Shown here in pieces: positions 18,716 through 29,165 of a stretch of 64,000 nt of DNA. The notes under the pieces were generated by a model. It was given only the letters and a program-made list of their open reading frames with translations, was not told the origin of the DNA and ran no database searches. Source of the DNA: Curvularia sp. ZM96 (lineage: Eukaryota; Ascomycota; Dothideomycetes; Pleosporales; Pleosporaceae); contig JAJGBQ010000005.1 in NCBI GenBank assembly GCA_022457065.1, positions 3,162,001 to 3,226,000 on the forward strand, given 5' to 3'. The position numbers and the translations under genes were made by a program. The first letter of the stretch is position 1; each line of letters starts with the position of its first letter.

Positions 18716-21694
18716 ATGGCGGCGACTAACAACGTCCCCGTGACGCTGGACACGCCCATCGTCGTCAAAGTCCTGTTTCGCGGGCAGACCAAGAAGTTCA
18801 AGCTGCCCCTCAAGGACCTTGGAGCTCATGTTCTCCCCGGAAAGGTCCGTATGCTCCCCTTCTAGCTCCATATCCGGTACATGCGGATATATGGCTGGAG
18901 AACATGCCGATCACATCGGAGAGTGCCATTGCTGACTTTGTATCGCCTCACAGCTTCGGGCTATCCTCTCACTACAGCCAGAGCAGGATGTTCTGTTCGA
19001 GCGCTACTCCGACTCTGCTGCATCGTACGTGACGTTGGATGCAGACAAGCCCCAGGTCTACAAGACGCTCTTCCGCGCTGCAAAGGCCAAACTCAAGCTG
19101 CGTTTGAGGGTCTCGATTCCTGGCGAGGAACCCGTCCCTCCACCTACTCCTGCACCTGCAGCGCCTCATTCGATACCTGCCGAGGCTCCCCCAGCTCGTG
19201 AAATGAGCTCGAATGACCCTACCCCCCAGGCCAACGTTACTGCCTCCCTTGTCATCGCTCACTCGCCCGATTCCAAGGCTGAGCAGCTTCCCAGCCCTGT
19301 TTCGCCACCAAAGGTTGCCGACAACGAGGAAGAGGCACATGTGCCCCAGGCTTTCATTGCTCGTAACAGTAGGCATTGAGCACGCGACTGATCATGCACC
19401 ATTTGGCTAACATAGAGAACCTAGACTTCTTCAACCAACTCGCGGCTACTAGCGGCAACTCAGGTCTTGCCTTCCGTCCTAAGCCGGCCTGCTTGTGCCC
19501 CACGTGGGTTGTGTACTGCAACAACTGCAACGAGCCTATGGAAGACGAGCACTTCCACTGCAGCGTGTGCGATGGGGGCGACTATGACCTTTGCCCAAAG
19601 TGCGTGGACAACGGCGTCCATTGCCCTGGAACTGGCCACTGGATGGTCAAGCGTTTTGTCAAGAACGGAAATGTCGTAAACAGCACTACCCAGCGTATCG
19701 CGCCCAAGACCAAGGCCGAGGCCGAGGAACCCCAAGAGCAGGAAGTGCCAGGTGCATTCACCGACGAAAAGCAGTCCGTCGTCTATGCCGAGGAGCCGAC
19801 TCGCACCTGCAACTGCTGCGTCAAGATTCTACCAGAGCGCGAGTTTGTTACCTGCGTTGCTTGTGAAGACTACGACCTCTGCTTGCAGTGCCACATCAAC
19901 AACAAGCATGGTCACCATCCTGGCCATGCTTTCAAGCCTGCCACATCCGAAACTGTTCTTCCTTCGTTGGCCGACTTCCTCTGCAACTCGGGTAGGAATG
20001 TCCGCCACTCAGCTGTCTGTGATGGCTGTGACAAGTTCATCTACGGTGTCCGCCACAAGTGTTTGAACTGCCCTGATTGGGATTACTGCGGTGAGTGTGT
20101 GAAGAACGCCAAGTTCATCCATCCCCGCCACCGCTTTGTTCCCATCTACGAGCCTTTGGCGGAGCCGATGAACAGCAGCAACCGCCACTATGGTATTTAC
20201 TGTGACGGGCCTCTTTGTAAAGACAAGGAGAACCTGTCTTATATTGAAGGTATCCGCTACAAGTGTGCCGTCTGTCACGACACCGACTTCTGCCAGAACT
20301 GCGAGGCTCACCCTAGCAACAAGCACAACCACACTCACCCTCTCATCAAGTTCCAGACACCTGTGCGCAGTGTCAGCGTGACGACTGTGAACGACGATAA
20401 GGAGGGCAGGCTGCTTGCCCGGCTTGGCGATCGCTTGGCTGCCAGGCGCTCTACCGCCACCGAGACCACCGCTACCGCTCCCTCTACCAATGCTGCAACC
20501 CAGGTCCAGACTATTGTTGACATGAAGCCCGAGGAGTCCCAGGCTAAGAAGGAGAAGATCACCATCAGTGATCTCCTTGTAGACTCCATTGAGCCAGTCC
20601 AGGAGAAGGTTGTCGTCCCTGCCGAGGAGAAGCCAGTCAAGTCCGAAGCTATCCCAATTCGCAGATCTGAACCCGCTGCAGAGGGACTTGACGCTCACTT
20701 CATCCGTGATACCATCGTTGATGGTTCCAGGATTCCTGCAGGCGCCACGTTCACCCAGACCTGGACTCTTCGTAACCCAGGACCAAATGCTTGGCCTGCC
20801 GGATGCAGTGTCCGACACGTTGGCGGAGACAACATGCTCAACATTGACAACACCCGTCCGTTGAGCCACACAGACCTTGCCGAGGCCAGTGAGAGCAACG
20901 TCTTGTGCAGCCCAGTCCAGCCCGGTGAGGAAGCTCACTTCCGTGTAGTCATGAAGGCACCCCAACGTGAGGGAACTGCAATCTCCTACTGGCGCTTGAA
21001 GACTCCTGCGGGTATGCCTTTTGGACACCGCCTGTGGTGTGACATTGCTGTCGTTGCTACACCACCTTCCGTGGATCCTCAGATGGCTGCTCATACGGCT
21101 GCGTTCAGGTCTGGTTCCGCAACAACCTACGAAGTTGCTCCTAGGTCAAACCCAATGTACGAGCGCCTTATTCAAGCAAGGGCTGAGAGGGAGAGGGTAA
21201 AGAACATGCGCCAAACTCACTTGCAGCAACTGGAGCAGAGCCACCAGCAAAAGATGGAGCAGGTCCAGCGTGTTCGCAAGGCTGCTGTCGAGCGCGTTCT
21301 CGAGCTCCGTCGCAAGGAGCATGAGGCCGCTCTCGCTTCCATCAAGCAGGAGCCTGTCCCCTCACCGCAACCCGAGGTTGCCCCTGAAGAGCCAGCCGCC
21401 GAGCTCCCTAGTCAAGAGAAGCCTTCAGAGCCTGCAGCTGAGCCCTCATCTTCTGGCATGATCTTCCCTCAACTCGAGAAGGAGTCGCCTGAGTCAAGTG
21501 CCTACCAGTCATCCACTACCGCTCAGCCCATGTCTCCTGTTTCTGAGAAGAGCACTGTGGCTCGTACTGTCACTGTGGCTTCAGATGAAGAGTTTTTCGA
21601 GGATGCCGAGAGTGTCGCCCTCCAGTCTGATGATGGCTTCATGACTGATGAGGAGTACGACATCCTCGATGCTAGCGATGAGGAGATGTCATAA
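18716..21694 (+). CDS. NBR1: NBR1-type selective autophagy cargo receptor
   Basis: NBR1 receptors bind cargo and Atg8 to deliver material to the vacuole. Three exons (18716-18844, 18954-19368, 19416-21694; introns 109 and 47 nt) give 940 residues. The N-terminal PB1-like domain (~residues 12-105) opens VVKVLFRGQTKKFKLP. Four ZZ zinc fingers follow at about 211-263 (CNNCNE, CSVCDGGDYDLCPKC), 310-355, 376-428 and 439-493. The four-tryptophan FW/NBR1 domain lies at ~604-728: TQTWTL, NAWPAG, SYWRL and RLWCDI supply the four Trp. A coiled coil (~766-823) and a disordered Pro/Ser tail follow. Near the end, DEEYDILDASDEE fits an Atg8-interacting motif (acidic, Tyr-x-x-Leu). The combination of PB1, repeated ZZ and FW domains is diagnostic. 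There is no C-terminal UBA domain, as in other fungal NBR1 proteins. Confidence 0.93.
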
Positions 21695-22394
21695 GCAGAT
21701 CTCAAGGAGATATCGAGCCAAGTATGCCAATAGGTACGGAAGCTCGCAAAATGCTTTAGGTTGGTGTTTCATGTGTTTGGGTTCCGAGACTTTGGTTGGG
21801 GGCGTACCAGGTGGTATTATAACACACTCTCTAAACAGAAGGTGCTAAACATGCGCCCTGTACTGTAACAGACTCTGCACTGTGCGAACAGTCTGTAGGT
21901 CACTACGGTTTTCTTATTGCCCGTGAGAATTTGATCCTTCCCTACTTCTTTCCTATGTCGTGTAAGTGTAGTGGATTAATGTTACTCTCCTAGCTAAAAA
22001 GCATGACCCTGTCGGCCGTGAAGATGCATGCGACTACTGCGTGGTTTAACATTCGTGATTGATCTAGAAATGACCGCTGTACCATGGACTGGCATACATG
22101 CTTTGGCCGTAGGACACTCTCAATGTGACGACGTATATCCTGAAGAGACCATGACTTCCACAATTCACATTCCCATGGTAGTGAGTAGTGGAGAAGGACA
22201 TGACTCACTTGCACCTTTGCTCTAAGGGCTAGCGAAAATCCCAAGTATTTCATCGGCGTTACATGCAAGTCACTGTAGTTGGATGAGGACTTAAAAGATC
22301 GCTCCTTGACGATATGTTGGCCATTCTCAAAAGTATCGTACACTTCCCAGACAAAACATCCAAATCCAAAATCTGTTCCGAAAGCAACGCTCGC
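21695..22394. other. Convergent 3' flanks of NBR1 and histidine phosphatase
   Basis: 700 bp between facing stops. Short frames only; none shows a recognisable domain. No repeat seen. Confidence 0.55.
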
Positions 22395-23087
22395 TCATGG
22401 TGTCCCAGATATTGCCGAATTCATCGCTTGACCAGGTCCACTCGCATTCCTTAGTTTGACGCTCTCCTCTGTCTCCTGCAACAGCGCATCCTCATGGTCA
22501 ATCGGATAAAATCGATAACTCCTAAGCTCCGTATTCTCCCAATCCCCATTCGTCTGCTTGTCATTTTCATCCAGATCCCCAGAAACATAGTGCAGAAACT
22601 CGCCGTGCGACACAACCACAATCTCTTGCTCGGGGCGACTTCGCAAAAAACGTCTAAGCTCGAGGGCGCGTGCCTTGAGTGACCCGCCATCGGGCGCCCA
22701 TAGGCCTTGCTTGGTGTTGAAGTCGGTGTAGATTTCTAGACATCGCTCAAAGTTGACGACGTTGCCGTATTCTTTTTTGAGGCGCTCTATGTCGCTGGGT
22801 GTGTTTGCGGGCTCTGATGTGGCTTCTTGTGCTAGAGGGAGGGCTAGAATCATCTTTGTGCCGGATTGGAGCCATGGATCCATGCTGAGGAGTGCGGTTT
22901 GGATGGTGCGACGGATGGGGCTTGCACAGACTAGGTCGATGCGATCGAAGTAGGGGAAAGTCTTCGATAGCTCTTTGCACTGCTCTTTTCCTCTGGGCGT
23001 GAGATCTGGATCGGGAATCTGTTCGTTGTGCTGTTGGTTGTGGTAACCTTCGGCGTGGCGGATGAAGTGCACCGAGCGGGGGGCCAT
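22395..23087 (-). CDS. Histidine phosphatase superfamily protein (phosphoglycerate-mutase-like)
   Basis: Branch-1 histidine phosphatases transfer phosphate through a catalytic histidine. Single exon, 230 residues, starting MAPRSVHFIRHAEG. The family RHG signature is present as R10-H11-A12-E13-G14, with Ala in place of Gly. Other catalytic elements: R59 in SPIRRTIQTA, an acidic residue around E88 in LAQEA, and the second histidine H161 in VVVSHGEFLHYV. The sequence lacks signal peptide and membrane segments, so it is probably cytosolic. Relatives include the yeast Ykr043c/Pmu1-like and fungal PGM-domain phosphatases; the substrate cannot be told from sequence. Confidence 0.9.
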   Translation of the reverse strand: MAPRSVHFIRHAEGYHNQQHNEQIPDPDLTPRGKEQCKELSKTFPYFDRIDLVCASPIRRTIQTALLSMDPWLQSGTKMILALPLAQEATSEPANTPSDIERLKKEYGNVVNFERCLEIYTDFNTKQGLWAPDGGSLKARALELRRFLRSRPEQEIVVVSHGEFLHYVSGDLDENDKQTNGDWENTELRSYRFYPIDHEDALLQETEESVKLRNASGPGQAMNSAISGTP

Positions 23088-24814
23088 GATGTGAATATGT
23101 AGCAGTAGTGTTTAAGAATAGTGATCTAGAAGTCCTTTGCGGGCTTTAAGAGAGTTCAAGGAGCTGTTTTTCTTTACAGGGCAGAGAAGCTCCTTTAAAT
23201 ATCAAAGAAATCATGGTCTAAAGCACGTCACTAGAGCCATGTACTTGCACATACTATGCCTCCTGGTTCTCACAAGTATGGTCCAACTACCGAGCTGCCT
23301 CTCAATCTAGTGGTAAGCTGTATGCTATTCTCTAGCCATGAAATACGAAAGATGTGACGTTGTGACAAGGCTTACTCGGCACAACTGGGCGAAACTATAA
23401 ATTGGGTCTTGTGTGAATAGTGGAAGCTAAACAGGGGATCGGTCCAAGACTTCTGTTTGGCTACAATATTGTATTCTAGATGAAATCTTGCGGGATTGCG
23501 GAGATTATGATTCCAGTAGTTTGGTATTGTCTAGCCAGGACTGAAGTTTGGCACTCTTAGCGTGCGGCAAGTGTTCGTTCGGTGTTGCTAGTACTATCTC
23601 TTCCGCCCTAACACCCGGTCGAGCCCATCCAAATCGATGTCTCTAGTTCACCTATCGACAGGTGCGGAGGTATGTTTGATCAGTGAGTGGTTCATCACAT
23701 GCACGATGACATCCAAGTTGATATACTTGTCAGGGACTGTCGCAGACTATCCGGGTAGCCGGCACCTGAAGATGCTGTACTGGCCTTGGATGATACTGGA
23801 CTTGCATAGTTCTAGAACAACAGAAATTTTCTGGTTATCCCCAATGTTGCCTAGGTAGTTGTGGGGGAAGAAAGTGTCTAAAACATCTGGTACTCGGCGA
23901 TGATACTGTCGTGGTGAATGACGTCAGTTGTTGTGAACTAGCTTGTAAACCAGCGCCTTTAACATCGGAACTTCTTGATAACCATGATGAAGTTTCGATT
24001 ATCAAGCAATTATTTACCTTCATCCCATTGTCTTTTCCACCATATCGGTGTCGCGCTCAAAACGCAGGGGGTGGGCAAGCCCTTCTACCCAACAGGGCTC
24101 TATGGTTTAGAACTATACCTCAACCAGGTTGCTACAGTCCCATGTACAGGACTTGTAGTCATTCTGTACACCAGAAACTAACTCAGCCTAAATAGACATT
24201 TTAGTGGAGTCATGCCATTGCACGCTGAGCCAACTGCTGAGCCTTACATGGGTCTAACACATATACCTACCTTGGATCTTACTACAATCTAATTTACCAG
24301 CCTTCTATCTTTGTTCAAACTCCGCTACATAACAAGTACCTCTAAAAGACGGTGAGCCTAGAAGAGGGAATAACCGCATCTCATGATGTGGGTCAAGAGC
24401 TGAAGCCAAGGCCGAGAACCCGATGCTCAGCTCCCACGGCGTTACCGCTACACCTAGAAGGTTTGCTAACCCTCTTATGAAAACTTCCCCACCGTAACCT
24501 TGTGATGCCAATAATTATTTCCGTATATGGACAAATTAGCAACACATTGACAGCGGGCGCAGCATGTTGTAGAACGCAACACCAGGTGGTCTGCCCTTCC
24601 TTGGCTCAGCTGCAATTTACCATGCATGATTCTATGAGTAAAGAACAACATCTCATCGGCGTTTCTATGGACAAACGTACTGTATATAAAAGTGTAGAGA
24701 GACAACGCTTCAAGCGAACCACAAAGACATCCAACTACCATCTCCAGTCCTACTCTCCAAATTCTACCACTCTCTTCGTCTTCAAGCCAAACCACCACTA
24801 CCTAAGCAGCAACC
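23088..24814. other. Gene-free stretch of 1.7 kb upstream of a small secreted protein gene
   Basis: No supported gene. Frames are short and lack recognisable domains; a 68-codon minus frame at 24305-24511 has no match I recognise. The composition is close to even, with no clear long repeat. The right end holds the promoter of the secreted protein gene, including a TATA box. Confidence 0.5.
24683..24690 (+). promoter_or_regulatory. TATA box upstream of the eight-cysteine secreted protein gene
   Basis: TATATAAA lies 125 bp before the ATG at 24815, and the intervening leader is C/A-rich. Spacing suits a strong, regulated fungal promoter. Function inferred. Confidence 0.65.
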
Positions 24815-25204
24815 ATGAAGCTCACCACCGTTACCGCCCTACTCATCTCTGCCCTCCCATCCGTCTTCGCCCAAGGCCCCGGCAACCGCCCCGGCCTCTG
24901 CTACCCCTCTACCTGCGGCTACCAAATCGTCAACAGCGGACGTTAGTTCTCCCCTTCTTATTCATCAACTCCCTTCACCTACACTCATACACACGCATAA
25001 ATCCCAATACTTACACACCTTCTAGAGGGCACCCAAAGCGACATTGCGCAGAAGCATTGCGGTCGCTCGGACACCTGCAATGGAGAAGAGTGGAACACGG
25101 TTTTCCACATGGGCATCACTGGAGGCTGGTATGCGAGCGGGTTCTGCAGAACGGGATGCTACATTGAGCAGAGGAATGGGTGTCAGTGGGCTGGATGCCA
25201 TTGA
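24815..25204 (+). CDS. Small secreted cysteine-rich protein (effector-like candidate)
   Basis: Two exons, 24815-24941 and 25026-25204, joined in phase 1 over an 84-nt intron, give 101 residues. A classic signal peptide covers residues ~1-19 (hydrophobic core TALLISALPSVFA, probable cut before Gln). The mature part (~82 residues) has eight cysteines, an even number that suits four disulfides. They sit in LCYP, TCGY, HCGR, TCNG, FCRT, GCYI, GCQW and GCH (last residue but one). It is also rich in Gly and Trp. I do not recognise the family. Small size, secretion, high Cys content, a TATA-driven promoter and a gene-poor upstream flank are the usual profile of fungal secreted effectors or antimicrobial-like proteins, but function is not shown by sequence. 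The intron is supported because only the spliced frame keeps the cysteine pattern. Confidence 0.8.
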
Positions 25205-25620
25205 GTTGGTTATCCTGAGAGTATATAGGGTGTAGAAAGTGGAGTTGTGGGTACCAAACGATAACTTTTTTTTTCCTTCGCAAGGGACGATAGAATTATG
25301 AATTTAAAATTTTGGTATTGGATAAACGTCTTCGGTTGATGTGGTTCTGGCTGTGTTTTGTCTACTTGTAAACTGACATTCAACCGAGAACAGAGCTGTT
25401 AACGCTTCAACATACATAGATCACACACGCTGGTCTCGAATAAGAGAAGGTAGAGAAAAATATGTGCGATTGCAAGAATCCCTACCCTAAAGTATTATAA
25501 AGTAGTAGTAGTCCCGCGCTATGCATGCTTTCAAGTCAAGTTCATCCAAACAACAACCAAATCTAAGCCCTTTAGAAAAACGCCATACCCAAAGTCCCCT
25601 TGCCCGGTGGGCAGCTAGAA
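25205..25620. other. Convergent 3' flanks of secreted protein and LMBRD2-like gene
   Basis: 416 bp between facing stops, AT-rich, with a run of T at 25266-25274. Nothing coding supported. Confidence 0.6.
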
Positions 25621-27714
25621 TTACAATCTCAATCTTCCTTCGTCGGATCTACCACCAAACAAGCTCAGGAATCCACTCGCACGATCGCCCTCGCCTCGCT
25701 CCAACTGTCTTCTACTGCGCCCAGCTTCGACCTCATCCTCACCACCAAGCCACCTCGGCCGCGTAAAGGTAAAATCATTGCTCTCGAAAGTATTCTTCAC
25801 TCTTGTCGCAAAGTTTTCGAAGAAGTTGCCTTCATCTTCGTCGTCTTCCAGCAAGGGTCGCCGGTCTTCAGGTCGAGTCACTGCCGATCGAGTAATGCTA
25901 CTTGCGCCGTTTGTGGCTGCCGTCGAAGCAGTACGACTGGATGATGAGGGCTCTGGTGTATCTGTATAACGTTCACTTGGTGGCGAGGTCGTGCGTTGCG
26001 ACAGTCCCAAGACGTTTCCACTGGCGCCCTGAACTTCGCGTGCAATCAACGCGCGACCTTCGCGCCAAGAACCAGTGCCCGTAGAGGCACCTTCCGCTCC
26101 ATCCTCTTCGTCGTCTAGCAGGTCACCGAAACCGCAAATGTTCTTCACTTTCCCGTACAAGCCAAATGCCGTCGCGAAGACCGGTACGAGGATGAAGATG
26201 GGAAAGAAAGCGCTGAATCCCTCACCGAGCGGGGACAGAACAATGAGTCGACCAAGGAATTTGTAGAACATGGTGCCTTTCCAGATATTCTTGTCCGTCA
26301 TCGTCAAGAAGTTGTAGCTCAGAGGTACAGTCAGCTTCGCAACCTGAAGACCATACCATGTTGCACTCTCCTGGTAGGTATTGCGCCGTACGAGCGCTCT
26401 GTTGCCCCATATCTTGACCTCTGTAAGACTGTAGAAGGCGCAAATACACATGTAGCATAGCCAAGATGCAGCAATGACCTGACTGTTGAAACCAACAGAT
26501 GAGCGGCCGTTGTTATGACGATGGACAACCGTCCAGCCAATGATGGAAAGTTTTGGTCCTCCAAAATCCTGAGCTTCGCGAACGCATTCTGACCAAACAA
26601 TGGAGATGGAAGCTAGGATTGCCATGGCCCATGAAAAATACGTGAGCGCAGGGATAACATGAACATGGAGGTGATACCGAGTGAAGGGGGTGAGTAGTGT
26701 AATGCGATCGAGTGGGCCTCTTTGAGACGATTGGGCGGCGCCCTTGAACTCGAGATGCTTGCTGGCCTTGGAATCGAGGATGGCTTGCGTCCGGACTGCT
26801 TTCCGTACAATGTGGTCCCACTCATTCTCGAACCGACACTTTGCATGTCGCGCGCGCTTCAGCTTCCTCGTCAAGTCTGCTAGGTATCGCTCTGTGATGA
26901 CTGGTGGAATCGTCGCTGTTCCCGCCCGCCCAACAGCACCTGCCCGACTCTCAGGCAGGTTACTCCTCTCCGCTATTTCATCAATCCATTCTTGAAAGTC
27001 CCTTGGGATACCATTCTTCCTCTGCTTGAGTTGTACCACCTGATATTCATATTGGTCCAACTTCTCCAGCGCCTCGGTCAGCTTTTCATGGACTTTTGGC
27101 GCCTGGCTCTGTATCCTCTTTAGTCGTTCGCTCACGCTCGCGTACCGGAACAAACTCCTTGGGAACGCGACGAGCCCATGGCCCATGAGGTAGATGCCTA
27201 GTATGAGACCCCAAGCATAGGCAAGCGCCATGACCAAACCCTTGAATGTATCGGCCTCAAAGCCATTCCACCATATCAAGTATATTGAGCCGACGACACT
27301 GCATGCCAGTACGATGAGCCAGTATCGTCCGTTACTTCGAAGCGCATATTGCAGCCTAGCTTTGGGTTCTCTATATCCACTGTCACAGTATTCGCCCAGC
27401 ATAGGCAGTATAGCCCATGTTAGCGCAAACGTGAGCCAGTATATGACGCGCCATGTCTTGTACACGATCGTGTCGTTCAGCCATATTCCCCTTGCGCCTT
27501 CAGTTGTATCGAGTCCGGCGCTACTTGCGAGATCGATGGGAAGCAGGACGATTATGCTGGCTGGCAGTGCTATCGCTAGGAATACAGGTAGGACGACGTA
27601 TGCGGGAGTGGTGCGAAGCGGAAGGTAGTAGCGTAGGAGCAGGAGGACGAGGCCGCATATGGAGAGCAGTGCGAGGACGAAGAAGGCAACAGAGCCAGAC
27701 GCTGAAGACGTCAT
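25621..27714 (-). CDS. LMBR1 domain-containing multi-pass membrane protein (LMBRD2-like)
   Basis: LMBR1-domain proteins are multi-pass membrane proteins; LMBRD2 relatives have been tied to G-protein-coupled signalling in animals, while fungal roles are little known. Single exon, 697 residues. Five hydrophobic segments lie in the first ~200 residues (for example VFLAIALPASIIVLLPIDLA, VIYWLTFALTWAILPMLGEY, LIVLACSVVGSIYLIWWNG). A long cytosolic charged/coiled-coil loop spans ~200-335. A second membrane block covers ~345-520 (YFSWAMAILASISIVW, FFPIFILVPVFATAFGLYG). The tail from ~525 is acidic, Ser/Thr-rich and disordered. LPIDLASS and LPMLGEYCDSG motifs are typical of the family. The start is the ATG at 27714; the upstream region shows no further in-frame coding. 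Confidence 0.88.
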   Translation of the reverse strand: MTSSASGSVAFFVLALLSICGLVLLLLRYYLPLRTTPAYVVLPVFLAIALPASIIVLLPIDLASSAGLDTTEGARGIWLNDTIVYKTWRVIYWLTFALTWAILPMLGEYCDSGYREPKARLQYALRSNGRYWLIVLACSVVGSIYLIWWNGFEADTFKGLVMALAYAWGLILGIYLMGHGLVAFPRSLFRYASVSERLKRIQSQAPKVHEKLTEALEKLDQYEYQVVQLKQRKNGIPRDFQEWIDEIAERSNLPESRAGAVGRAGTATIPPVITERYLADLTRKLKRARHAKCRFENEWDHIVRKAVRTQAILDSKASKHLEFKGAAQSSQRGPLDRITLLTPFTRYHLHVHVIPALTYFSWAMAILASISIVWSECVREAQDFGGPKLSIIGWTVVHRHNNGRSSVGFNSQVIAASWLCYMCICAFYSLTEVKIWGNRALVRRNTYQESATWYGLQVAKLTVPLSYNFLTMTDKNIWKGTMFYKFLGRLIVLSPLGEGFSAFFPIFILVPVFATAFGLYGKVKNICGFGDLLDDEEDGAEGASTGTGSWREGRALIAREVQGASGNVLGLSQRTTSPPSERYTDTPEPSSSSRTASTAATNGASSITRSAVTRPEDRRPLLEDDEDEGNFFENFATRVKNTFESNDFTFTRPRWLGGEDEVEAGRSRRQLERGEGDRASGFLSLFGGRSDEGRLRL

Positions 27715-28411
27715 GGTGGTGCGCAGTCACCAGCACGCATAAGAAAGGCAATGAGAGTTGTGTGTGAGCGAGGGTGAGGAGGATTTGTTGGGATGGTGCC
27801 TGAAAGGCGAAAGATGGTTCGACAAGTTGTCGCAGGCAGGAGCAAGCGTGGAAGCTTCGGAATGCTCAGAGGCTCGCGTCGGAATGCGGAAGTTGCGCAA
27901 CCCGATGCAGTTCTGTTACCGCCTTCAGTCTATCTTTCCAAGGCGATACCGTTCATCTGAATAGCTCTTGCTGCTGTTCAACGACCGGAAAATGTTTCGA
28001 CATGTAGTTGAGGCTTAGTCGTTGGTCCGTTTCGCACCAGCCTCATGCGCCATGACGAAGGCGCTGTCGAGAACACACCAATCCCCCTGGTGTGCTGCCG
28101 TAATCAATCGCCGACCCATCTCCGGCGCTAGCCGGCGGCAAATGTGGACATGCGATTGCATCATTTGCCTTGAAGACTGTCGCAACTGCGGGGGGCGGTG
28201 CATCACTAATCCATTTGTACATACTCTACTTGTTAGCTAGATCCATTACAATCTTCCTCAGCAATCTCTACAACACTCGCAGATACTTAAGTGCGTCTTT
28301 CTCTACCACAACCCTCGTATCATACCAGCTACTCATACACAACCAGGTCCTACAACCGCCAAAATTTCGTTCCTGCGCCACTTCTTCACGCGCGCCCCCT
28401 CACCCGCAACA
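27715..28411. promoter_or_regulatory. Divergent intergenic region between LMBRD2-like gene and glutaredoxin
   Basis: 697 bp with both promoters. The ~80 bp before the glutaredoxin ATG, read in its frame, encode a basic, hydroxylated stretch but contain no ATG (see findings). No repeat. Confidence 0.55.
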
Positions 28412-28779
28412 ATGTCCGCAACAAAGACCAAGATTCAGAACATCATCGACGAGAACCCCGTCGCGGTCTTCTCAAAGTCCTATTGCCCATACTGCAACCA
28501 GACCAAGCAACTGCTGAGCGAAAGCGGCGCAAAGTTCTACGCTATTGAGCTCGACCAAGTTGGTACGTATACGAGTCCTAGCTGTGGATGAAATCGAGCA
28601 GTATTTAACATGCTTTCATAGACGACGGCTCAGAAATCCAGTCTGCGCTCGCCGAGATCACTGGCCAGAGGACCGTTCCCAACATCTTCATCGCCAAGAA
28701 GCACATTGGTGGAAACAGCGATTTGCAGGCCAAGAAGGGTCAGCTCAACACCCTGCTCAAGGATGCTGGTGCCCTATAG
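28412..28779 (+). CDS. GRX1: Dithiol glutaredoxin
   Basis: Dithiol glutaredoxins use glutathione to reduce protein disulfides and mixed disulfides. Two exons, 28412-28562 and 28622-28779, joined in phase 1 over a 59-nt intron, give 102 residues, a standard length. The active site C25-P-Y-C28 lies in SKSYCPYCNQTK. The cis-proline loop is TVPNIFIAKK, and GGNSDLQ provides the GSH-binding GG motif followed by Asp. No targeting peptide precedes the chosen ATG, so the product is predicted cytosolic. The splice keeps the ELDQVDDGSEIQ linker found in yeast Grx1/Grx2 relatives. Confidence 0.95.
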
Positions 28780-29165
28780 TCACTTCGCGACATTTCGATG
28801 CCGTGAACATATTCCATCCATAGTATAGTGCGACCTGGTCCTGTATACCATCTTGCAGTGTTTGGCGCGCAATAGAACAAGATTAGTAAAACCACTCCTC
28901 TATCATCTTGTCGTGTGAGCACTTCATGAACGCCAAAGTAATGCATTGAAAAAAGAACTTGCCCATGGTAAATCTAACAAGGGTTATCTTGATGGTCATG
29001 CTCATGAACCAAACACTAGCCCACCGAGCCTGGATACAGCTTCCAACTAAAGTCTGGAGGGATTCGTCATACATTGCTCCTCTCCCAACTGTCCACGTCA
29101 TTATCCATACATGCTAATCATCATGTCATTCCCCAAATTCAAGAACACGGACGCAATTGGACCTT
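28780..29165. other. Convergent 3' flanks of glutaredoxin and PP2A scaffold gene
   Basis: 386 bp between facing stop codons; only UTR and terminator sequence expected and nothing else recognised. Confidence 0.6.

Noticed and set aside
20009..21094. 361-codon antisense frame opposite NBR1
   Set aside because: It mirrors the strongly conserved NBR1 exon and has no domain of its own; a by-product of codon bias.
24305..24511. 68-codon minus-strand frame in the gene-free stretch before the secreted protein
   Set aside because: Reads like protein but has no recognised family, no promoter sign and no intron context.
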